Assembly: GCA_947495135.1 (NCBI GenBank)
Contig: CANLXN010000006.1
Coordinates: 186,001 to 250,000, forward strand
Direction: 5' to 3'
Source: an uncultured Flavobacteriaceae bacterium
GTDB taxonomy: Bacteria; Bacteroidota; Bacteroidia; Flavobacteriales; Flavobacteriaceae
DNA: 64,000 nt
This document shows, one piece after another, positions 55,420 to 64,000 of the stretch (positions are counted from its first letter, which is position 1; each line of letters opens with the position of its first letter). Position numbers and translations under genes: made by a program. Below the pieces are notes generated by a model. That model was not told the origin of the DNA and ran no database searches. It worked only from the letters and a program-made list of their open reading frames with translations.

Positions 55420-55860
55420 ATGAAAATAATAACCGCCTCTACAGACTATCTCGATAAACTCATTCCGCTATTCGACGGGTATAGAGTATTCTATAAGCAG
55501 CCTTCTAACCTTGAAGCCGCTGAGACTTTTTTATCTGAAAGATTCGAAAAACGAGATTCTGTTATTTTTCTCGCACTTTCTGAGGATAACAAGGGAATCG
55601 GATTTACTCAATTGTACCCAAGCTTTTCTTCCGTATCCATGCAGCGCACTTATATATTGAACGACCTCTTTGTAACTAGTGAAGCAAGAGGAAAAGGAGT
55701 TGGGGAAGCCTTGATGGAACGAGCTAAAAAATTTGCCATAAAAGAAGGCGCCAAAGGACTCACATTAGAAACTGGAATTGACAATCCAGCTCAAAAACTC
55801 TACAAACGTTTGGGATGGGTAAAAGATACCGCTGTAAATCATTACACTTGGGAGATATAA
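55420..55860 (+). CDS. GNAT family N-acetyltransferase
   Basis: A 146-residue acetyltransferase. The beta-4 strand LNDLFVTSEA leads into the acetyl-CoA loop RGKGVGEALM, and the end has NPAQKLYKRLGW. The substrate is unknown. It begins nine bases after the lipoprotein gene. Confidence 0.9.
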   Translation: MKIITASTDYLDKLIPLFDGYRVFYKQPSNLEAAETFLSERFEKRDSVIFLALSEDNKGIGFTQLYPSFSSVSMQRTYILNDLFVTSEARGKGVGEALMERAKKFAIKEGAKGLTLETGIDNPAQKLYKRLGWVKDTAVNHYTWEI

Positions 55861-55902
55861 TCTAACCTAATTCTTGTATTTTTACACTTTAAATATAGCA
55901 TT

Positions 55903-56400
55903 ATGGACCACCTTACTAAACTAGAGGAAATGCTTGACCAAGCAAACCTCGAAATCAAAAACAGTAAATACGAAGTTGCTTCGAACATCTTGGAAAAAAT
56001 GATCGATATAGATCCTAATTTTGGAAAAGCTTATAACCATTTAGGGTATTTATATGAAGTAAAATTCAAAGAATACGAAAAAGGAGAAACACTCTATAAA
56101 CTTTGTATCGAAAAATCACCGATGTATCCCAGTGTATATTACAATTATGCGGTGTTATTATCCACTCTTGGAAAATGGGATGAACTTAAAGACCTTCTGG
56201 ACAAAGCAATGGGCGTTCCTGGTATAGTGAAAGCGACTATCTATAACGAATACGCTATTATGTACGAACAGCAAGGGAAATTGGATGACGCCATAGCTCA
56301 CTACCAAAAGAGCGGAATGAGCACTTTAGACAAAAATGCCTTGGAGCGCGCCAAAACCTCTATCGAACGTTGTAAATCGAAAAAAGAACTATTCTCATGA
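55903..56400 (+). CDS. TPR repeat protein
   Basis: A 165-residue cytoplasmic helical protein with three to four tetratricopeptide-like repeats ([84 protein letters not shown]). No signal peptide. The stop overlaps the trmD start by four bases (ATGA), suggesting coupled expression; a role in tRNA modification is not implied by sequence. Confidence 0.88.
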   Translation: MDHLTKLEEMLDQANLEIKNSKYEVASNILEKMIDIDPNFGKAYNHLGYLYEVKFKEYEKGETLYKLCIEKSPMYPSVYYNYAVLLSTLGKWDELKDLLDKAMGVPGIVKATIYNEYAIMYEQQGKLDDAIAHYQKSGMSTLDKNALERAKTSIERCKSKKELFS

Positions 56401-57074
56401 GAATAGACATCATAACCGTCTTGCCCGAATTACTTAAAAGTCCATTTGAAGCTTCTATTCTGAAACGAGCTATCGAAAAAGGACTTGTAGAAATCCACTT
56501 TCACAATCTCAGGGATTTTTCTACCAACAGCTATAACCAGATAGACGACTATCAATTTGGTGGAGGCGCAGGTATGGTAATGATGATAGAACCTATAGAT
56601 AAGTGCATCTCTAAGCTCAAAAGCGAACGCAGTTATGATGAAATTATCTATATGACTCCAGATGGAACTACCCTCAATCAAGGAATAGCAAACGAATTAT
56701 CACTCAAAGAAAATATAATACTCCTATGCGGTCATTATAAGGGAGTAGATCAACGAGTGAGAGATCAATTTATAACCAGAGAAATCTCTGTTGGAGATTT
56801 TGTCTTAAGCGGGGGTGAACTTGCTGCCGCTATTGTTTGCGATGCGGTTATTCGATTAATTCCGGGAGTATTGGGGAACGAAACAAGCGCCTTAACCGAT
56901 TCTTTTCAAGATGACCTGTTGGCTCCTCCTATTTATACACGTCCGGCCAACTACAAAGGCTGGAAGGTTCCAGAAATACTTTTAAGCGGACATACCGCGA
57001 AGATCGAGGAATGGCGAGAAGACGAGGCATACAAGAGAACCGAAGAAAAACGACCAGACCTGTTGGAAGATTAA
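56397..57074 (+). CDS. trmD: tRNA (guanine(37)-N1)-methyltransferase
   Basis: Adds a methyl group to G37 of tRNAs and prevents frameshifting. The 225-residue SPOUT enzyme shows [24 protein letters not shown] (the SAM-binding trefoil knot) and [15 protein letters not shown]. All expected motifs are present. rplS of the usual bacterial rpsP-trmD-rplS cluster is 3.4 kb downstream, so the cluster is split here by a GNAT, a DUF885 gene and a pseudouridine synthase. Confidence 0.95.
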   Translation: MRIDIITVLPELLKSPFEASILKRAIEKGLVEIHFHNLRDFSTNSYNQIDDYQFGGGAGMVMMIEPIDKCISKLKSERSYDEIIYMTPDGTTLNQGIANELSLKENIILLCGHYKGVDQRVRDQFITREISVGDFVLSGGELAAAIVCDAVIRLIPGVLGNETSALTDSFQDDLLAPPIYTRPANYKGWKVPEILLSGHTAKIEEWREDEAYKRTEEKRPDLLED

Positions 57075-57084
57075 ATTATGGGAT

Positions 57085-57534
57085 ATGGTAACAATAAAAC
57101 GTACTAATTCCAAAGCCCCTTCTTTTGTAAAGCTCGTAGCCTTACTCGACGCCTATCTCAAAGAAATTGACGGGGATGATCATATCTTCTATAACGGTCA
57201 TAACAGCATTGCTCAAATAGACCATGTTGTGGTTGCCTACCAAAATGAGCTACCAATTGGCTGTGGTGCTTTTAAAATGCACCATGCGACAACTGTTGAA
57301 ATTAAAAGGATGTATGTTCTGCCAGAAGTTCGCGGACTTAAAATTGCGTCCAAAATTTTATCTGAATTAGAGAATTGGGCTAAAGAAGAAGGATTTACCT
57401 CGACCATTCTAGAAACAGGTAAGCGAATGCCCGACGCTATTGCTTTCTATAAAAATAGAGGTTATGGACAAATTCCGAACTACGGTCAATACGTCCATAT
57501 GGACAACAGTAAATGCTTTGAAAAGCAGCTTTAA
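57085..57534 (+). CDS. GNAT family N-acetyltransferase
   Basis: A 149-residue acetyltransferase. The strand VEIKRMYVLPEVRGLKIASKIL contains the acetyl-CoA binding loop (R-G-L-K-I-A form) and the C-terminus has AFYKNRGYGQIPNYG. The substrate is unknown. It starts ten bases after trmD. Confidence 0.88.
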   Translation: MVTIKRTNSKAPSFVKLVALLDAYLKEIDGDDHIFYNGHNSIAQIDHVVVAYQNELPIGCGAFKMHHATTVEIKRMYVLPEVRGLKIASKILSELENWAKEEGFTSTILETGKRMPDAIAFYKNRGYGQIPNYGQYVHMDNSKCFEKQL

Positions 57535-57566
57535 TAGTATCTTTATCCATCTGTAAAAACAAAAAA

Positions 57567-59357
57567 ATGCAACAAAAAATAGCACTCCTCGTTGTCATGA
57601 TCGCAACCGTTTTAGCTTGTAATGACACTGAAAAAGATTCGAACGGTACCAGTGAAACCGAAATGAAATCGTTTGAAAGCCTTGTTAACAATTATTACGA
57701 AGATGGGTTAAAGCTTCAACCCTTAAACGCAACCTCGGCGGGAGATGACAGATACAACGATCTGTTTCCGAATCCGTTGGCCCCAGAACAGATTGAGCAG
57801 ATGAAAAATTTCTATCAGTCTAACAAAGATGCACTTCAAAAATATGATTTAAAGAATCTCACCCAAAGCGAACAGATGACCCATGCAATTCTAAACTGGG
57901 AATGTGATATCAATTTGGAACATTTATCGTTTAAAAATGATCAATACTTCCCCATAGACCAGATGTGGAGTCTCAACCTTATCATGGGGCAACTGGCTAG
58001 TGGAGATGGTTCACAACCTTTCAAAACAGTAGAAGACTACGGCAATTGGATTTCTAGATTAGATGGATACATAGAATGGCTCGAAACGGCAGAGAGTAAT
58101 CTTCGCGAGGGTATGACAGAAGGATATGTTTTACCCAAAAGTCTTATTAAAAAGGTAATTCCACAATTGGAAGCTATGACCGAGAAAGATTTAGAAAAGC
58201 ATTTGTTTTATGGACCAATAAAAAAGTTTCCAGAGAATTTTACTCAACAGCAGAAGGATGCTTTAGTAAAGACCTATTCAGATAAAATCAACAACGAAAT
58301 TATTCCTGCTTATCAAAAACTAGTTGCTCTAATGAAAGGATCATACATGGACGCGGGGAGAACTACCTCTGGGATTACGGGAATTCCGAACGGGGCTAAC
58401 TATTACAAACATCAAATCAAGAAATATACTACCACTAATATGACGGCAGAGGAGATCCATCAATTAGGACTAAGTGAGGTAGCTCGAATTCTTTCTGAAA
58501 TGGAACAAATAAAAGACTCTGTTGGCTATAAAGGAGATATGAAATCGTTCTTCAATTTTGTAAGAGAAAACAAAGAACTTATGCCTTTTACAGAACCTCA
58601 AATGGTGATCGATAATTTCAATGCTATCCATGAGCGTATGAAGCCACAGATTGAAAAGCTCTTCGATGTCAAACCAAAAACTCCTTTTGAAGTACGAAGA
58701 ACGGAAGCCTTTAGAGAGAAGTCTTCTAGTGCCGAATACAATCCGGGATCTGTAGATGGAACTCGCCCAGGGATCTTTTATGTGCCTATTCCAGACGCGG
58801 CGGCATATAATGTATACGGTGACGAATCACTGTTTTTACACGAGGCTATTCCGGGTCATCATTACCAAATTTCTCTATCTCAGGAGAGTACCAATTTGCC
58901 TAAGTTTAGAAAAACCCTTTGGTATAGCGGCTATGGAGAAGGTTGGGCTTTGTATAGCGAATCCCTCGGAAAAGAATTAGGATTGTACACAGACCCATAC
59001 CAATACTTCGGAATGCTCGGGGCCGAAATGCATAGAGCCATTCGTTTGGTGGTGGATACTGGTTTACATGCTAAAGGATGGACCCGAGAACAGGCGATCC
59101 AATACAGCTTAGATAATGAAGCTGAAAGTGAAGCGAGTATTATTTCGGAGATTGAGAGATATATGGCCAATCCCGGACAGGCGTTATCTTATAAAATTGG
59201 TCAGTTAAAAATTCGTGAGCTACGTGCAAAAGCAGAAAAGGAGCTTGGAGACCAATTTGACATAGGAGTTTTTCACAACGAAGTACTAGAAACTGGTTGT
59301 GTTCCCTTAGCGCTCTTAGAAGATAAGATTGATCGTTGGATTGCTTCCAATAAATAA
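57567..59357 (+). CDS. DUF885 family zinc peptidase-like lipoprotein
   Basis: A 596-residue lipoprotein: lipobox VLAC with Cys18. The DUF885 domain fills most of the protein and has the metal motif H425-E426-AIPG-H431-H432 (HEAIPGHHYQ), with a downstream Glu likely in the helix with NEAESEASIISE. Members are predicted metallopeptidases of the envelope, but activity is not well studied. Between the GNAT gene (32-base gap) and the pseudouridine synthase (23-base gap). Confidence 0.87.
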   Translation: MQQKIALLVVMIATVLACNDTEKDSNGTSETEMKSFESLVNNYYEDGLKLQPLNATSAGDDRYNDLFPNPLAPEQIEQMKNFYQSNKDALQKYDLKNLTQSEQMTHAILNWECDINLEHLSFKNDQYFPIDQMWSLNLIMGQLASGDGSQPFKTVEDYGNWISRLDGYIEWLETAESNLREGMTEGYVLPKSLIKKVIPQLEAMTEKDLEKHLFYGPIKKFPENFTQQQKDALVKTYSDKINNEIIPAYQKLVALMKGSYMDAGRTTSGITGIPNGANYYKHQIKKYTTTNMTAEEIHQLGLSEVARILSEMEQIKDSVGYKGDMKSFFNFVRENKELMPFTEPQMVIDNFNAIHERMKPQIEKLFDVKPKTPFEVRRTEAFREKSSSAEYNPGSVDGTRPGIFYVPIPDAAAYNVYGDESLFLHEAIPGHHYQISLSQESTNLPKFRKTLWYSGYGEGWALYSESLGKELGLYTDPYQYFGMLGAEMHRAIRLVVDTGLHAKGWTREQAIQYSLDNEAESEASIISEIERYMANPGQALSYKIGQLKIRELRAKAEKELGDQFDIGVFHNEVLETGCVPLALLEDKIDRWIASNK

Positions 59358-59380
59358 TTTAGACTAAAAGTTAAGTTAAA

Positions 59381-60262
59381 ATGTCGGTACCATCGCATTC
59401 GTTAAGAATTGAAACTCATTTGGTTCCTCCATTGGACCAAAAGAAGCGGCTACAAGAATACGCGGTGGGAATTTTTAGAACTATCAATTCGCGCGCAGGG
59501 ATTAAAAAAGTGATCAAAAAGGGGCTGATTTTGGTTAATTCTGAAAAAGGTTATACCGGAGATTGGATTACAGGAGGGGAAACGATCGAGCTTTATGAAC
59601 CTGCAAACACGAAAAAGCCAATTTTAGATCTTTCGTTAGAAGTAGTTTACGAAGACGAATACTTGGCAATTATATCGAAACCTGCTGGTGTTTTAGTGAG
59701 TGGAAATAAGCGTTTTACCATTGAAAATGCTTTACCTTATAATCTAAAAAGAAGCAAGCAAGCCGATGCTTTAAAGCGACCAGAACCTATTCATCGTTTG
59801 GATTACCCCACTACCGGTGCACTACTCGTAGGAAAAACAGTAAGTGTAGTAACCCAACTCAATAAGTTATTCGAGGAAAGAGCCATTAATAAAATATATC
59901 ATGCTGTTGCCATTGGTACAATAAAAGACACAGGAGTTATAACGGAGGCCATTGATGAAAAGGAATGTAAGTCGGAGTTCAAAAAACTGTTTACCATTGC
60001 TTCGGAAAGGTTCGAATGTTTGAATTTGTTAGAATTGAAACCACACACAGGACGGAGGCACCAATTGCGCCGGCATTTATCTGGAATTGGGAATCCGATC
60101 TTAGGGGACGCTTTATATGGTACAGAAGAACTCCTATTGAAAGGAAACGGACTGTATTTACATGCTTCCTCACTTCAGTTTACGCATCCTATCACCACTA
60201 AAGATGTGGCGGTGGTAGTTCCTCTTCCGAAGAAATTTATGAGGTTATTTCCGAGCTACTAA
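59381..60262 (+). CDS. RluA family pseudouridine synthase
   Basis: Converts uridine to pseudouridine in rRNA or tRNA. The 293-residue protein has an N-terminal S4-like region (about 15-75, INSRAGIKKVIKKGLILVN), then the catalytic Asp D141 in IHRLDYPTTGALLV and LLELKPHTGRRHQLRRHL, typical of RluA-type synthases. The target site is not predictable. The structured element copy 2 begins directly after its stop. Confidence 0.9.
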   Translation: MSVPSHSLRIETHLVPPLDQKKRLQEYAVGIFRTINSRAGIKKVIKKGLILVNSEKGYTGDWITGGETIELYEPANTKKPILDLSLEVVYEDEYLAIISKPAGVLVSGNKRFTIENALPYNLKRSKQADALKRPEPIHRLDYPTTGALLVGKTVSVVTQLNKLFEERAINKIYHAVAIGTIKDTGVITEAIDEKECKSEFKKLFTIASERFECLNLLELKPHTGRRHQLRRHLSGIGNPILGDALYGTEELLLKGNGLYLHASSLQFTHPITTKDVAVVVPLPKKFMRLFPSY

Positions 60263-60265
60263 TTC

Positions 60266-60357
60266 GCGTTAGGGATTGAATACGCTACCGTGTAGCGATG
60301 AAAGCCCGGCCATTCGTAGCTCAAGGTACGCAGAGCGAAGGAGGGAAACGCCCTAGT
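60266..60357 (+). ncRNA. Structured element, copy 2 (Flavo-1-like RNA motif candidate)
   Basis: Second copy of the element at 44562-44693. Closing stem GCGTT (60266-60270) with AACGC (60347-60351), where copy 1 has GCATT/AATGC: a compensatory change. TTAGGGATTG and GAAAGCCCGG are conserved; the inner hairpin is CGCTAC-CGT-GTAGCG. Lies between the pseudouridine synthase and the rplS promoter. Confidence 0.5.
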
Positions 60358-60393
60358 ACTTAGAAGGATGTTCAACAAAAAAACGTTTATCAC

Positions 60394-60423
60394 TTGCGCT
60401 TTAAATAAAAACTCCTATTTTTG
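60394..60423 (+). promoter_or_regulatory. Promoter of rplS
   Basis: TTG (60394-60396) is followed after exactly 19 bases by TATTTTTG (60416-60423), a near-ideal Bacteroidota promoter. Confidence 0.75.
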
Positions 60424-60425
60424 CA

Positions 60426-60495
60426 CTCGCTTTTACACCAACCTCTGGCGAGAGACGCGAATGTTGCTGTAAACTAAATTAGAAAATCAATAAAG
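60426..60495 (+). promoter_or_regulatory. Candidate L19 ribosomal-protein leader
   Basis: The untranslated leader after the promoter can form a long-range stem TTTACA (60432-60437) with TGTAAA (60468-60473) around an inner hairpin CTCT-GGCG-AGAG (60443-60454), or an alternative CTCGC/GCGAG pair. Such leaders usually let the ribosomal protein repress its own synthesis; an L19 leader has been described for Flavobacteria to my recollection. Confidence 0.5.
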
Positions 60496-60846
60496 ATGGA
60501 AGCGTTAGTAAAATTTGTTCAAGACGAATTTGTAACAAAAAAAGATTTCCCTGAGTTTGGAGCTGGAGACACTATTACAGTGTACTACGAAATCCGTGAA
60601 GGTGAAAAAACAAGAACTCAGTTTTTTAGAGGAGTTGTTATTCAAGTAAAAGGAACTGGATTAACCAAAACTTTTACAATTAGAAAAATGTCTGGTACTG
60701 TAGGTGTAGAGCGTATCTTCCCAATAAACTTACCAGCATTACAGAAAGTTGAAGTGAATAAAAGAGGTGCGGTTCGTAGAAAGCGTATCTACTACTTTAG
60801 AGGTCTTACTGGTAAAAAAGCCAGAATCAAAGAAAAAAGACACTAG
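60496..60846 (+). CDS. rplS: 50S ribosomal protein L19
   Basis: Structural protein at the 30S-50S interface. The 116-residue protein has the typical KKDFPEFGAGDTITVYYEIREGEKTRTQFFRGVVI, then GVERIFPINLPALQKVEV and KRIYYFRGLTGKKARIKEK. It has its own promoter, leader and terminator, so it is expressed independently of trmD. Confidence 0.97.
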   Translation: MEALVKFVQDEFVTKKDFPEFGAGDTITVYYEIREGEKTRTQFFRGVVIQVKGTGLTKTFTIRKMSGTVGVERIFPINLPALQKVEVNKRGAVRRKRIYYFRGLTGKKARIKEKRH

Positions 60847-60865
60847 TAGTTTCAAACTATACAAT

Positions 60866-60897
60866 AAAAGGCGATCCAAATGGATCGCCTTTTTTAT
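60866..60897 (+). terminator. Terminator of rplS
   Basis: A perfect 12-bp stem (AAAAGGCGATCC with GGATCGCCTTTT, loop AAAT) followed by T residues. Confidence 0.92.
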
Positions 60898-61202
60898 TGA
60901 CAATTGTTAATAACCTAGGTTCATAAGTTGTTAATACTAAATGCATTATAAATTTGGCAAACACCTTCTTCTTCTTGTATATTTATACCATCAAAGTGAG
61001 ACAATCATTGAGATAATAAAGTAACGTTCTTTATTTAGCTTTCTGGACTTGTTTGAAATAGCAGCGACTTTAGAGTTGTAACTACTAGAGAAAAGGAAGT
61101 TGGAAATGTGATTTACAGAATACAGATTGGTTAACGTCAATAAGTTCGAATAAAACACATTCCATTGAAACAAATCACGATCGCAGGTATATAATAAACT
61201 TG

Positions 61203-61297
61203 CAGTATTCTGCCCGAGGCAGTTGATCGGTAACGATGTGTTTCACAAGAAGCCATAGTATTACGTTTACGTAGTGTTATGGCTTTTCTTGCGTTTT
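61203..61297 (+). ncRNA. Candidate small non-coding RNA with intrinsic terminator
   Basis: Three hairpins in a row: CTGCC-CGA-GGCAG (61210-61222), ATCG with a GTAA tetraloop and CGAT (61226-61237), and a long hairpin CAAGAAGCCATA...TATGGCTTTTCTTG (61246-61291) with a T-rich tail (GCGTTTT). No upstream gene on the plus strand uses this hairpin as terminator because rplS has its own. The promoter is only weakly supported (TAAACTTG at 61195-61202). Confidence 0.3.
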
Positions 61298-61378
61298 GAA
61301 GACAACACGGGCTAAAATCATTATTAATTGACGTTCATTTTGTTTATATTGTAACTAAATAAAATGAATTAATTTTTT

Positions 61379-62083
61379 ATGATACGAATTCTCTTCTCCG
61401 TAATTACCTGTCTTTCTACATTTGCTGTATTTGGACAAGGCTATGAGGCTTATGTCAAACTTCAGGTTAGACAAATTGAAATTAATCAAATCACAGAATC
61501 GTTTGGATTAACCGATGAGCAATTTCAAAAATTACAGGGATCACCATACGCCAACGAAGAATTTGCTCCAGGATCTGTTTTTAAAGAAAACGAGCTAGCC
61601 ACCAAAAATGTCCAACTGAGATATAATATCTATTCGGATGAAATGGAGGTTCAAAATAGAGCTACACCCAATTCTATTGGGGCATTAAAGAAAGAAGAAG
61701 ATCTTTTTGTTAAAATTGGTTTTCAATTATACACATATGTTCCGTTTGAAGGGTCTGTTGAAAAAGGACACTACTTCAACATAGTTTCCAGCCAGAAAGA
61801 GTTTAGTCTATACAAAAAAACAGAGGCTCGATTTGTTCCTCCTAAAGCTGCAAAAACATCTTATCAGACCCAAAAACCGGCAAGATTTACTGAAAAAAAC
61901 ACTTACTACCTCGTTTCTCAAGACGAACGATTTTACGAGTTACCTCCTAAAAAATCAAAAATTATTGATGTAATGAGCGTTAGAGAGAAAGAGATCAAAG
62001 CATACATAAAAAGGAGCAGATTAGATTTAAGCGATGAGAAAGATCTAGTAAAATTGGTGACTTACTACAATTCAATTTTATAA
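61379..62083 (+). CDS. Secreted protein of unknown function
   Basis: A 234-residue protein. The signal peptide is about 1-19 (FAVFGQ). The mature part is soluble, with alternating strands (VQLRYNIYSDEMEVQN, LYTYVPFEGSVEKGHYF) and a basic, Lys-rich C-terminal helix region. I do not recognise the family. It stands alone downstream of the non-coding gap and before icd. A secreted or periplasmic role is the most that can be said. Confidence 0.7.
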   Translation: MIRILFSVITCLSTFAVFGQGYEAYVKLQVRQIEINQITESFGLTDEQFQKLQGSPYANEEFAPGSVFKENELATKNVQLRYNIYSDEMEVQNRATPNSIGALKKEEDLFVKIGFQLYTYVPFEGSVEKGHYFNIVSSQKEFSLYKKTEARFVPPKAAKTSYQTQKPARFTEKNTYYLVSQDERFYELPPKKSKIIDVMSVREKEIKAYIKRSRLDLSDEKDLVKLVTYYNSIL

Positions 62084-62268
62084 TCACTTCTAACTTTACG
62101 CGCATACTATGCTGCTAAAGGCTGTTCTTAAGAAGTTTTAGACCCAGCTATTTTCTGTGAAAACCAGAAACCTAAAATTGTACACCATCCAATTTTTAAA
62201 CCCTTTTCCAATTCCTTATCTTTGCCAACCGCATACGCAATTCTGGATTTGCTTATGCTTTATAATAA

Positions 62269-64000
<1,732 letters not shown>

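Larger units (their letters stand above)
60847..61378. other. 532-base non-coding gap with RNA-like hairpins
   Basis: Nothing with coding character on either strand. It contains the rplS terminator (60866-60897), an AT-rich stretch to about 61195 with no clear feature, then three consecutive hairpins at 61210-61291 and the promoter region of the secreted unknown at 61379. Confidence 0.6.

Overview
The window reads as a chromosomal segment of a flavobacterium (Bacteroidota, probably Flavobacteriaceae). DNA is AT-rich and ribosome-binding sites are weak. Several promoters match the Bacteroidota pattern TTG-N19..23-TAnnTTTG. Four exported proteins end in a type IX secretion (T9SS) sorting tail, the T9SS-associated protein PorD is present, and many envelope proteins are lipoproteins. 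Marker genes are ordinary for the group: RprXY-like two-component system, 482-residue GAPDH, YbbR protein, BamD-RpoZ-CoaBC-PorD-RecN cluster, thioesterase/DnaA/phosphatase/SAM-methyltransferase neighbourhood, and monomeric isocitrate dehydrogenase. No rRNA, tRNA, insertion sequence, phage gene, CRISPR array or recognisable defence system was seen; the segment is mostly core genome.

Layout. 0-9 kb: an acetyltransferase, then a plus-strand run (Gfo/Idh oxidoreductase, 3-hydroxyacyl-CoA dehydrogenase, YcxB-like membrane protein, M23 lipoprotein, DUF1015 protein, YggS PLP protein, DnaQ/GIY-YIG fusion nuclease, voltage-gated channel, MiaA). 9-14 kb: a minus-strand operon (glycosyltransferase, YbbR, CoaE, histidine kinase, response regulator) ending at a terminator shared with MiaA. 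14-18.5 kb: a 1443-residue T9SS protein with five near-identical domains. 18.6-28.7 kb: FabI, the RecN-PorD-CoaBC-RpoZ-BamD cluster, DapA, a small secreted protein, a DUF6913 protein and LigA. 28.8-34.8 kb: a 1017-residue T9SS protein, aquaporin, LOG protein, PrmC, GNAT. 34.9-37.4 kb: RibD-EamA-YigZ, translationally overlapping. 37.4-42.3 kb: the dnaA neighbourhood and a T9SS sugar-dehydrogenase-like protein. 42.4-46 kb: peptidoglycan genes (SLT-type lysozyme-fold protein, MltG, DapF). 46-49 kb: Do-type protease and GAPDH. 49-53.5 kb: minus-strand accessory set (metallophosphoesterase-like lipoprotein, VOC protein, secreted HExxH protein, Gfo/Idh). 53.6-60.3 kb: L-domain lipoprotein, acetyltransferases, TPR protein, TrmD, DUF885 peptidase, RluA-type synthase. 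60.4-64 kb: rplS with a structured leader, a 0.5-kb gap with RNA-like hairpins, a secreted unknown, and a truncated isocitrate dehydrogenase.

The most interesting non-coding signals are two copies (about 44.56 and 60.27 kb) of a structured element with a compensatory base change in the closing stem, a probable L19 leader, and a hairpin-rich intergenic region near 61.2 kb. Promoter and terminator positions also settle several gene starts (glycosyltransferase, BamD, DUF6913 protein). No new multi-gene system could be supported.
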